From the NCBI RefSeq assembly GCF_009933335.1, contig NZ_MAEL01000032.1:50426-114425 (forward strand): 64,000 nt of DNA. Direction: 5' to 3'. Every line of letters begins with the position of its first letter. Position 1 is the first letter of the stretch. Origin of the DNA: Candidatus Enterococcus willemsii. Its GTDB lineage: Bacteria; Bacillota; Bacilli; Lactobacillales; Enterococcaceae. The position numbers and the translations under genes are program-made. The notes under the pieces were generated by a model. That model did not search any database, had not been told where the DNA came from, and saw nothing but the letters and a program-made list of their open reading frames with translations. Below are positions 44,802 through 51,453 of the stretch, piece by piece.

Positions 44802-45646
44802 TGAAAAATTTTTCGATTTTATTTTTTAGTGTCTTTTTGCTATCCGCATGCTCTGGAAACACAGTTGAAACCAATGGAATATGAAGTGAATCGAACAGTA
44901 GTGAGACAACGCAATTTTCTGAAAAAACTACTTCACAATCGATGACTGAATCAAGTGAAGAGGGTGAAGTATTTCCTTATGCAGTCACTCTAGATGATTT
45001 TATTCAGGAAATCACACTATCTAATGGAGATAAAAAAGTAATCTATCACCTAGATTTTTCGACAAAACAAGAAAATTTGCCAACAACTATTGTCTTAAAT
45101 ATCAAAGACAATAACGATTTGGGTCAAGCTATTTACCTAACATCGAGTGAAGGAGAATCGGCTTTTTATCCGATTTCTATCAAAACTATCCCAACTAAAA
45201 AGCTGACGATTGTGGGGGATGATGGAAGTGAGCGGGCAGTTGCTGTCAATACGAGGGTAAAAATTGAAGCGACTCATGATAACGCTGATTCAATGGCATT
45301 AATCGGAAAGGAAGGGTATCTTTTTTACAATGACCAAGGGACAATCTCGTTCGCACTTGCGTTTGATAAACATCATCTGATTGAATATGTCCAAATTGAG
45401 CAACGAAAAAATGATACAGAGCAAACGAAGGACAACACGGAAGAAGATTCATATTATCAATCCATCCTTCTTGCTTGGGAAAAACAGCAAGAATATATTG
45501 ATTCAATTGATGACCCAAAAGTAAAACAATCTGTACAAACGCCACACGCTGCCGCTGTGATGGAAGCGACGCGGTTAGAAATAATCTATCCTGAAGATGT
45601 TGAAGTGATAAAAGAAAGTTTACAAAAAGTTCTTGCAGGAGAGTGA
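44802..45646 (+). pseudogene. Broken lipoprotein gene
   Basis: A ribosome site (AAGGGGTGA) and ATG 44802 begin MKNFSI, but the reading frame then departs from the lipoprotein signal, which resumes two frames away as LFFSVFLLSAC (lipobox LSAC). One missing T near 44817-44828 explains this. In the restored frame a TGA stop at 44882-44884 interrupts the Ser/Thr-rich linker. Downstream an open frame of 234 residues (from ATG 44942) runs to 45646; it encodes a beta-rich soluble domain I do not recognise, with a helical C terminus. As it stands no exported lipoprotein can be made without two corrections. The gene stands alone after citrate synthase and has its own terminator. Confidence 0.75.
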
Positions 45647-45666
45647 GGTCGTTGGTGTGTATCGGT

Positions 45667-45716
45667 AAAAACACATTCTTTCTCAGAGTATTTGGTTAGA
45701 AAGGATGTGTTTTTTA
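45667..45716 (+). terminator. Terminator after the broken lipoprotein gene
   Basis: AACACATTCTTTCT pairs with AGAAAGGATGTGTT (one G-U) and is followed by TTTTT. Confidence 0.85.
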
Positions 45717-45721
45717 GCGAA

Positions 45722-45766
45722 CATAAAAAAACAACCAAAACTCTGTAAACAAAGTTTTGGTTGTAA
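45722..45766 (-). terminator. rpsD terminator
   Basis: On the minus strand ACAACCAAAACT pairs with AGTTTTGGTTGT over a 10-base loop, then TTTTTTA. Confidence 0.9.
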
Positions 45767-45777
45767 GAATAAAATTC

Positions 45778-46389
45778 TTATAGTTTTTGGTTGTAGTATT
45801 CAACGACTAATGCTTCGTCAACTTCAAGAGGTAATTCGTCACGTTCTGGTAAACGAGTCAATGAACCTTCTAGTTTTTCAGCATCGAAGCTTACGAATGC
45901 TGAGCGACCTACAGTTGCTTCAACAGCTTCTTTAATTGTTGGGATACCTTTAGATTTTTCGCGAACGCCGATCACTTGACCAACTTCAACGCGGAATGAA
46001 GGGATATCAACACGTTTGCCATCAACAGTGATGTGACCGTGGTTAACTAATTGACGTGCTTGACGACGAGTAGTTGCTAAACCTAGGCGGTAAACAACGT
46101 TGTCTAAACGACGTTCTAGTAAAATCATGAAGTTAACACCGTGTTTTCCTTCTTTAATTTTGCTTGCTTGTACGAATAAAGTACGGAATTGACGTTCGTT
46201 CATGCCGTACATATGACGTAGTTTTTGTTTTTCGTTTAATTGCAAACCGTATTCAGAACGAGAGCCACGGCTATTTGGTCCGTGTTGTCCTGGTGCGTAT
46301 GGGCGACGAGCTAATTCTTTCCCTGTGCCAGATAAAGAGATACCTAAGCGACGAGAGACTTTCCATGATGGTCCTGTATAACGAGACAT
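45778..46389 (-). CDS. rpsD: 30S ribosomal protein S4
   Basis: A 203-residue RNA-binding protein that initiates 16S rRNA folding. It begins [20 protein letters not shown], has [17 protein letters not shown] in the S4 core, and shows the S4 RNA-binding domain with [20 protein letters not shown] followed by [17 protein letters not shown]. No zinc-binding cysteines are present (C-minus form). ATG 46389 has an AGGAGG-type site; the longer frame upstream is part of the leader. The gene is monocistronic, as in Bacillus, where S4 represses its own mRNA; a GC-rich structured leader here suggests the same. Confidence 0.98.
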   Translation of the reverse strand: MSRYTGPSWKVSRRLGISLSGTGKELARRPYAPGQHGPNSRGSRSEYGLQLNEKQKLRHMYGMNERQFRTLFVQASKIKEGKHGVNFMILLERRLDNVVYRLGLATTRRQARQLVNHGHITVDGKRVDIPSFRVEVGQVIGVREKSKGIPTIKEAVEATVGRSAFVSFDAEKLEGSLTRLPERDELPLEVDEALVVEYYNQKL

Positions 46390-46444
46390 TATAAAATTCC
46401 TCCAATAAAATAAGTTTTTTTTGGAGTAAAATAATCCGATGAAA

Positions 46445-46545
46445 AATTCATGATACGTGTAGTTCATTCTTCAATCTTCGCCTTCGCAGCCGCGGTTACG
46501 CAATTGAACCCGAATGGGCAATGAACTGGGGACGTATGATTATTC
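46445..46545 (-). promoter_or_regulatory. Structured rpsD leader, candidate S4 autoregulatory RNA
   Basis: Nested complementary strands enclose a GC-rich core within AT-rich DNA: ATACGT (46453-46458) with ACGTAT (46532-46537), AGTTCATT (46461-46468) with AATGAACT (46520-46527), and CAAT (46472-46475) with ATTG (46503-46506). In the mRNA sense the core reads GTAACCGCGGCTGCG. Autoregulation of rpsD by S4 binding its leader is established in Bacillus; that this is the same structure is inference. Confidence 0.55.
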
Positions 46546-46573
46546 TTCTGCTGCATTATTTTACACAAAGAAT

Positions 46574-46603
46574 AGTATAACCTACAAAATAGAGCTACGT
46601 CAA
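46574..46603 (-). promoter_or_regulatory. rpsD promoter
   Basis: On the minus strand TTGACG (46598-46603), 18 bases, TATACT (46574-46579). It lies about 185 bases before the start codon, leaving room for the leader. The rest of the 385-base gap 46390-46774 holds only this leader and the promoter of the next gene. Confidence 0.65.
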
Positions 46604-46699
46604 TGGTTATATTCTTATTAATTAATAAATAATGTTAATGAAAACACAAAGAAAACGAAAAGAGTTTTTCTGTAAAATGTTATTTTTTTCACAAAATCC

Positions 46700-46728
46700 T
46701 TTACAAATGATTAATTTCTCTTTAAAAT
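46700..46728 (+). promoter_or_regulatory. Promoter of the second FNT gene
   Basis: TTTACA (46700-46705), 17 bases, TAAAAT (46723-46728). Confidence 0.55.
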
Positions 46729-46774
46729 AAGAGAGTAAAATTTGATAATGAAAGAAGCGAAGGTGAAAAAAGTG

Positions 46775-47572
46775 ATGAATCCAATCTCTCCATTGTTTGA
46801 AAAAATTGATTCTTCCATCGCAAAAAAAGTTGATCTAATCGAAAAAAGTTATGTTCGCTATGCGGTGCGAGCAATGTTAGCTTGCTTATTTTTAACATTA
46901 GGATCAGCAGTAGCATTTGCAATTGCAATGAAAGGTGAAGACATTGCACATGGTCTAGGAAAAATGTTGTATGCCTTCATGTTCAGTTGGTCACTGGTAA
47001 TGATTTTGTACATGAATGCAGAATTAGGAACCTCAAATATGTTATACATGACAGTAGGTGTTTATCGTAAACATCTTTCAGTAGCGACTGCCTGCAAAAT
47101 TTTATTTACTTGTATTTTATTTAATTTGATTGGTGGCTTTGTATTTGGGTATTTGATTTCATTGACGGGGCCTTTTCAAAATTTGGCACCAGATAATTAT
47201 TTATTTGAAGCTATTACTGGAAAATTAGGAAAATCAACGATACAAATTATTGTGGAAGGTGCATTTGCTAATATTGTTGTTAATACAGCAGTACTTGCAA
47301 GTATGCGAATGAAAGACGACGCAGGAAAAGTCATGTCGATTATTTTCATTATTTTCATTTTTGCTTTTTTAGGATATGAACACGTGATTGCCAACTTCCC
47401 AGCATTTAGTTTGGCATATTTTGCTTCACACGGTACCTTAACGGCTATGACAGCTGGAAGTGTCATTCACAATTTCTTCTTTGCTTTAATCGGGAATTAT
47501 ATTGGTGGCGGATTGGTCATGGGGATGGGGTATGCTTGGTTGAATAATTCAAAATCAAACTATGTCGATTAA
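46775..47572 (+). CDS. Formate/nitrite transporter family channel, second copy
   Basis: A 265-residue FNT-family membrane protein with six predicted helices after a polar N-terminal stretch of about 30 residues. The channel motifs are diverged from the first FNT gene: NAELGTSNMLYMTVGVYRK replaces the GELVTGNM segment, and FAFLGYEHVIANFPAFSLAY carries the conserved pore histidine. The second signature region reads VEGAFANIVVNTAVLASMRM. It probably carries a different anion from the channel at 31107. ATG 46775 is chosen because AAGGTGA lies eight bases upstream; GTG 46772 and ATG 46748 are alternatives. No partner enzyme gene is adjacent. Confidence 0.88.
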   Translation: MNPISPLFEKIDSSIAKKVDLIEKSYVRYAVRAMLACLFLTLGSAVAFAIAMKGEDIAHGLGKMLYAFMFSWSLVMILYMNAELGTSNMLYMTVGVYRKHLSVATACKILFTCILFNLIGGFVFGYLISLTGPFQNLAPDNYLFEAITGKLGKSTIQIIVEGAFANIVVNTAVLASMRMKDDAGKVMSIIFIIFIFAFLGYEHVIANFPAFSLAYFASHGTLTAMTAGSVIHNFFFALIGNYIGGGLVMGMGYAWLNNSKSNYVD

Positions 47573-47579
47573 TCGGTGA

Positions 47580-47620
47580 AAAAAGTTGCTTGTCTCTTAT
47601 GATGAGCAACTTTTTTTATA
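47580..47620 (+). terminator. Terminator of the second FNT gene
   Basis: AAAAGTTGCT pairs with AGCAACTTTT over a 14-base loop, then T-rich sequence. Confidence 0.85.
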
Positions 47621-47628
47621 ATAGTTTT

Positions 47629-47693
47629 TATTGTCAGAAAAATTAGAATTGTATGAAAAATATCTTGCAATTCGATGGATAGTTCGTTAATAT
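47629..47693 (+). promoter_or_regulatory. Promoter and weak CodY-like box of the second oppA-type gene
   Basis: TTGCAA (47665-47670), 17 bases, TAATAT (47688-47693). Upstream, 47629-47643 fits the CodY consensus at 12 of 15 positions, clearly weaker than the box before the first oppA. Confidence 0.5.
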
Positions 47694-47725
47694 ATCTCTC
47701 ATAGAATGTTTAGGGGGATTGTGGA

Positions 47726-49375
47726 ATGAAGAAACAATGGTTATTAGGTGGTTTATTGGTAAGTACATTTGCACTAGCAGCTTGTGGTGGAAATGCAGAA
47801 AAAACAGAAAGTACAGGTTCTGAAAGTGCTGCAGAACAAGTCATTAAAATTGCAGTAGATCAGGAAATGCCAAGTGCGGATTTGTCGCTAGCGACAGATA
47901 GAATTAGTTTTTCCGCATTGAATAATGTTTATGAAGGGCTATATCGTGTAAATGGGGAAAATAAAGTAGAGCCAGCTGGAGCAGCAGAATTAGCTGAAGT
48001 TAGTGAAGATGGCTTAGTGTACAAATTAAAATTAAGAGAAGATGCGAAGTGGTCAAATGGTGATCCAGTCACAGCAGCAGATTATGTGTATGGTTGGCAA
48101 CGAACAGTAACGCCTGAAACGGCTTCTGAATATGCCTATCTTTTTGAACCAGTTGTAAATGCAGCGGAAATTAGCGCAGGAAAAGCAGAACCATCAACTT
48201 TAGGTATTAAAGCTGTTGGCGATTATGAGTTAGAAATTACATTGAATGTCGCAACGCCATATTTTGATTTCTTACTAGCGTTTCCTTCATTTTTCCCACA
48301 ACATGAAGCAACAGTCACTGAAAAAGGCGATCAATATGCCCAAACGAGTGATGATTCTGTTTATAATGGTCCGTTTGTATTAGAGAATTTTGATGGACCT
48401 GGAATTGATACAGAGTGGACGTATCAAAAAAATGAGACCTATTGGGATGCTGAGAACGTACAGTTAGATGCGGTAGAGGTTATCGTAGCAAAAGAATCAG
48501 CGACAGGTTTAAATATGTTTCAAGATGGTCAAGTTAACGATGTGACATTAACTGGTGAATTAGCTCAACAAAATGCTAATGAATCTGCCTATGTGATTGA
48601 TAAAGAATCACGTACGACGTACTTTGAAATGAATCAACGTGAAAGTGATTCACCGTTTAACAATGTGAATTTACGTAAAGCTTTATCGTATGCAATTGAT
48701 CGTGAAACAATGGTTCAACAAGTATTAGGAGATGGTTCGGTTGCATCAACTAGTTTGATTCCATCTGGGATGTCATTTGATCCAACTAATGAAAAAGATT
48801 TTGTGGAAGAATCAGCAGCTGATTTAACGTATGATGCAGAAAAAGCCAAAGAATATTGGGAAAAAGCCAAAGCAGAGTTAGGAATTGATAAATTAGAATT
48901 TGAATTTGTGGCAGATGATACAGATTCTACACGTGCTGTGGCGCAATACTTACAAGGTGCTTGGCAAGATACCTTAGATGGTCTCTCTGCAAAATTAGCG
49001 ATTGTGCCATTTTCTGTCCGTTTGGATCGTGGTGCAAATGGTGAATTTGATGTCATTTTAGGTGGTTGGGGAGCAGATTATGCTGACCCAAGTAGCTTCA
49101 CAGATTTATTTGTAACTGGCAATCCGTATAATCGTGGTCAATGGTCAAACTCTGAGTATGATAAATTGATTAAAGAGGCAGCGACAACGAATGCAACTGA
49201 CCCAACAGCACGTTGGCAAACACTGTTAGATGCTGAAAAAATTGTGATGGATGACTTTGGTGTGATTCCAGTTTACCAAAGAGCTTCTGGTCATTTACGT
49301 TCAGAAAATGTCAAAAATATTGTTGTACATGGTTCAGGCGCAACGTATGATTATAAGTGGGCGTTTGTTGAATAG
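47726..49375 (+). CDS. Oligopeptide-binding lipoprotein, second OppA paralogue
   Basis: A 549-residue SBP_bac_5 lipoprotein with lipobox LAAC (Cys20). It is closely similar throughout to OppA at 9277-10944; identical stretches include NGDPVTAADYVYGWQRTV, CodY-independent landmarks such as LNNVYEGLYRVNG (variant), and WGADYADPSSF near the C terminus. The two arose by duplication and now lie about 38 kb apart. No permease or ATPase genes accompany this copy, so it most likely serves OppBCDF with a different peptide preference, or acts as a pheromone-binding protein as some orphan enterococcal OppA homologues do (inference). It has its own promoter and terminator. Confidence 0.92.
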   Translation: MKKQWLLGGLLVSTFALAACGGNAEKTESTGSESAAEQVIKIAVDQEMPSADLSLATDRISFSALNNVYEGLYRVNGENKVEPAGAAELAEVSEDGLVYKLKLREDAKWSNGDPVTAADYVYGWQRTVTPETASEYAYLFEPVVNAAEISAGKAEPSTLGIKAVGDYELEITLNVATPYFDFLLAFPSFFPQHEATVTEKGDQYAQTSDDSVYNGPFVLENFDGPGIDTEWTYQKNETYWDAENVQLDAVEVIVAKESATGLNMFQDGQVNDVTLTGELAQQNANESAYVIDKESRTTYFEMNQRESDSPFNNVNLRKALSYAIDRETMVQQVLGDGSVASTSLIPSGMSFDPTNEKDFVEESAADLTYDAEKAKEYWEKAKAELGIDKLEFEFVADDTDSTRAVAQYLQGAWQDTLDGLSAKLAIVPFSVRLDRGANGEFDVILGGWGADYADPSSFTDLFVTGNPYNRGQWSNSEYDKLIKEAATTNATDPTARWQTLLDAEKIVMDDFGVIPVYQRASGHLRSENVKNIVVHGSGATYDYKWAFVE

Positions 49376-49391
49376 TATATTTTGATTTAGG

Positions 49392-49436
49392 AAACCCATT
49401 CGGAATCGTATGTAGATTTCGAATGGGTTTCTTTAT
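49392..49436 (+). terminator. Terminator of the second oppA-type gene
   Basis: AAACCCATTCG pairs with CGAATGGGTTT over a 17-base loop, followed by CTTT. Confidence 0.85.
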
Positions 49437-49550
49437 AAATTATACCTGTATTGAAAGAGAGCAAGTAAAAATTTGATCGGAGTTGAAATATCAAGATATC
49501 TCCTCTATGATAAAAGAGAAAAGTGAGAAAAAAGAAAGAGAGTAAATTTT

Positions 49551-50339
49551 ATGGAAAATACGCGTAAATTATTTGCATTTGACATCGACGGTACATTATT
49601 AGATTCAAATAAACAAGCTTTACCGAGCACAAAGAAAGCGCTCGCTAAATTAAGAGAAGCAGGACATATCGTGATGATTGCTACTGGACGTAGTCGTTAC
49701 CTGGCAAATACAGTTATTCAAGAGTTAGGATTTGATCATTATGTATTATGTAATGGATCAGCAGCATTCTTAAATCATCAGCAGATATATCAAAAGCTAT
49801 TACCTAATGAGGAATTGGTGTCATTTTTAGAAGAAGCGCACCAACTCCAAATTGATACATCTTTTATCGGTTTAGATGCATCCAAACGTTCCACAACATT
49901 TAATCCCGAGCGTATGGAAGAAGCCATGCAATCATTTGGTTCAACGACACCGGATTTAGATCCAGATTTTTTGGACAAAGAAGATGTTTATCAAGCGCTG
50001 GCCTTTTATGATGAGAGTTATGAAGGGGCTTTTGATGAAAAATACCCTGCACTATCTTTTGTTCGTTGGCATGAAAAATGTGTAGATGTGATTCCGAAAG
50101 GTGGTTCAAAAGCAGCTACTATTTTAGAAGTGGCTAATCACTTAGGTATGAATCAAACAGACGTGATTTCTTTTGGAGACGGCATGAATGACAGGGAAAT
50201 GCTTGAAGCTTCAGGTACGGGAATTGCTATGGGAAATGCACCAGAAGAAGTGCGCCGTTATGCAAATTGGGTCACAGAAGACAATAACAATGATGGCATT
50301 TGGCATGCATTGGTACGTATGGGTTTTTTAGAAGAATAA
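49551..50339 (+). CDS. Cof-type HAD-IIB family hydrolase
   Basis: A 262-residue HAD phosphatase. Motif I is FAFDIDGTLLDS (Asp nucleophile and Asp acid), motif II is the Thr in MIATGRSRY, motif III is the Lys in IPKGGSKAAT, and motif IV is FGDGMNDREML. A C2 cap lies between. Substrate unknown, probably a sugar phosphate. It precedes mgsA by 33 bases on the same strand and is likely cotranscribed, which hints at a role in relieving sugar-phosphate stress (inference). Confidence 0.92.
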   Translation: MENTRKLFAFDIDGTLLDSNKQALPSTKKALAKLREAGHIVMIATGRSRYLANTVIQELGFDHYVLCNGSAAFLNHQQIYQKLLPNEELVSFLEEAHQLQIDTSFIGLDASKRSTTFNPERMEEAMQSFGSTTPDLDPDFLDKEDVYQALAFYDESYEGAFDEKYPALSFVRWHEKCVDVIPKGGSKAATILEVANHLGMNQTDVISFGDGMNDREMLEASGTGIAMGNAPEEVRRYANWVTEDNNNDGIWHALVRMGFLEE

Positions 50340-50372
50340 GTTAAAGTAAATCAATTAAAGGAGGCAACAACG

Positions 50373-50795
50373 ATGAAAATTGCGTTAATTGCTCATGATA
50401 GAAAAAAAGACTTAATGATTAAATTAGTGAGTGCTTATCGTCACGTATTGGAAAAGCATGAACTGTTTGCGACTGGTACAACTGGCGGTAGAATTATCGA
50501 TGAAACAGGTTTACCTGTTCATCGTTTCAAATCCGGGCCACTAGGCGGCGATCAACAGATTGGTGCGATGATTTCAGAAGATGCGTTAGACATGGTCATT
50601 TTTTTACGAGATCCATTAGCTGCGCAACCGCATGAACCAGATGTGACAGCGCTTATTCGTTTGTCAGATGTATACGAAATCCCACTAGCAACAAATATTG
50701 GGACGGCTGAAATGCTGATTCGCGGCTTGGATGCTGGTTATGCTGACTTTCGAGAAGTCGTTCATGAACTAGATAACAAGCCATTGTCGTTATAG
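50373..50795 (+). CDS. mgsA: Methylglyoxal synthase
   Basis: A 140-residue enzyme that converts dihydroxyacetone phosphate to methylglyoxal and phosphate, bypassing lower glycolysis when phosphate is short or sugar phosphates accumulate. Family motifs are [14 protein letters not shown], the phosphate-binding [25 protein letters not shown] with the catalytic Asp nearby, and [15 protein letters not shown]. Length is normal. ATG 50373 has AAAGGAGG. It follows a HAD phosphatase gene. No glyoxalase gene is in the window. Confidence 0.96.
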   Translation: MKIALIAHDRKKDLMIKLVSAYRHVLEKHELFATGTTGGRIIDETGLPVHRFKSGPLGGDQQIGAMISEDALDMVIFLRDPLAAQPHEPDVTALIRLSDVYEIPLATNIGTAEMLIRGLDAGYADFREVVHELDNKPLSL

Positions 50796-50864
50796 TGAAA
50801 AGGAACGCTTTGTTTCAAAAAACAATGTAATAGTAGTAAAGAGCATAATATCAAAGCAATTACA

Positions 50865-51080
50865 GGTTATCTATCAATTATTTTAGATGCAGAAGATGAT
50901 ATGTAAATATCTGGCATTTTATGATTGATGAAGCTTTTCAAGGAAGAGGATTGGGAAAAGTAGCATTAGGTGTTGAATTGGAAAATACAGTTGCTATTTA
51001 TTTTGTATGAAGTGATCTGTTTTGTTGATAATAACAAACGTGATGAAAACGGTGAAATGATTATGACTTGTAGGTTGTAG
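50865..51080 (+). pseudogene. Decayed GNAT acetyltransferase (polyamine-type)
   Basis: Three fragments of one protein lie in three frames. GYLSIILDAEDDM at 50865-50903 ends at a TAA. FMIDEAFQGRGLGKVAL within 50912-51007 is a plain GNAT acetyl-CoA motif (Q-G-R-G-x-G-K) and ends at TGA. VDNNKRDENGEMIMTCRL at 51024-51080 looks like the C terminus of the same family. The FMIDE.FQGRG pattern recalls spermine/spermidine acetyltransferases such as BltD. Two frameshifts, stops and a missing middle make it non-functional. Confidence 0.8.
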
Positions 51081-51110
51081 TCTGTCAAAATAGCAGTTAA
51101 GTTTAGTTTA

Positions 51111-51158
51111 GAGAGTACAGGCGATGAATTTTGCTATTCATTCCTCACTCTCTTTTTT
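51111..51158 (+). terminator. Terminator after the decayed acetyltransferase gene
   Basis: GAGAGT (51111-51116) pairs with ACTCTC (51147-51152), with an inner ATGAAT/ATTCAT stem, followed by six T. Confidence 0.75.
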
Positions 51159-51239
51159 ATTTAGCTTTGAATAATCCAAACAAGGCTAGAATGAAGGAGC
51201 TTTTTGTTTTATAGGAGAAGTGATTAGGTTCATGCGATA

Positions 51240-51299
51240 CTAGTCAGCGAATAGGGAAATTGACTAGCAACCAGTATCCGCTAAGGGTACTGGCTTTTA
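51240..51299 (+). other. Two adjacent hairpins, possible small RNA 3' end or leader
   Basis: CTAGTCA (51240-51246) pairs with TGACTAG (51261-51267), and CCAGTA (51271-51276) pairs with TACTGG (51288-51293), which is followed by CTTTTATT. No reading frame accounts for them. They lie between the decayed gene and the sugar regulator. I see no clear promoter, so whether they are transcribed is open. Confidence 0.4.
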
Positions 51300-51309
51300 T
51301 TCTATAATC

Positions 51310-51354
51310 TCGTTGCAACAAGTGAACATTTTGTTTAAAAACTTGTTGCAACGA
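51310..51354. promoter_or_regulatory. Perfect inverted repeat upstream of the sugar-operon regulator
   Basis: TCGTTGCAACAAGT (51310-51323) is mirrored exactly at 51341-51354 with a 17-base spacer. Each arm contains the self-complementary GTTGCAAC, the two copies being 33 bases apart, about three helical turns. A TATAAT -10 (51385-51390) lies just downstream. It looks like an operator for a dimeric or tetrameric regulator. Confidence 0.6.
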
Positions 51355-51453
51355 AATGTAATATTCAGTGTTAAGTTATCAGCCTATAATGAACATGTAT
51401 TAATGATAACGCTAACAAAAAGAAAGTTTTTTAAGTTAGGATGTGCGTATCAT

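Noticed and set aside
44912..44926. CodY-like box (13 of 15) inside the broken lipoprotein gene
   Set aside because: Lies in former coding sequence with no promoter around it; probably chance in AT-rich DNA.
51310..51354. Insertion-sequence ends
   Set aside because: The inverted repeats enclose only 17 bases and no transposase or target duplication is visible.
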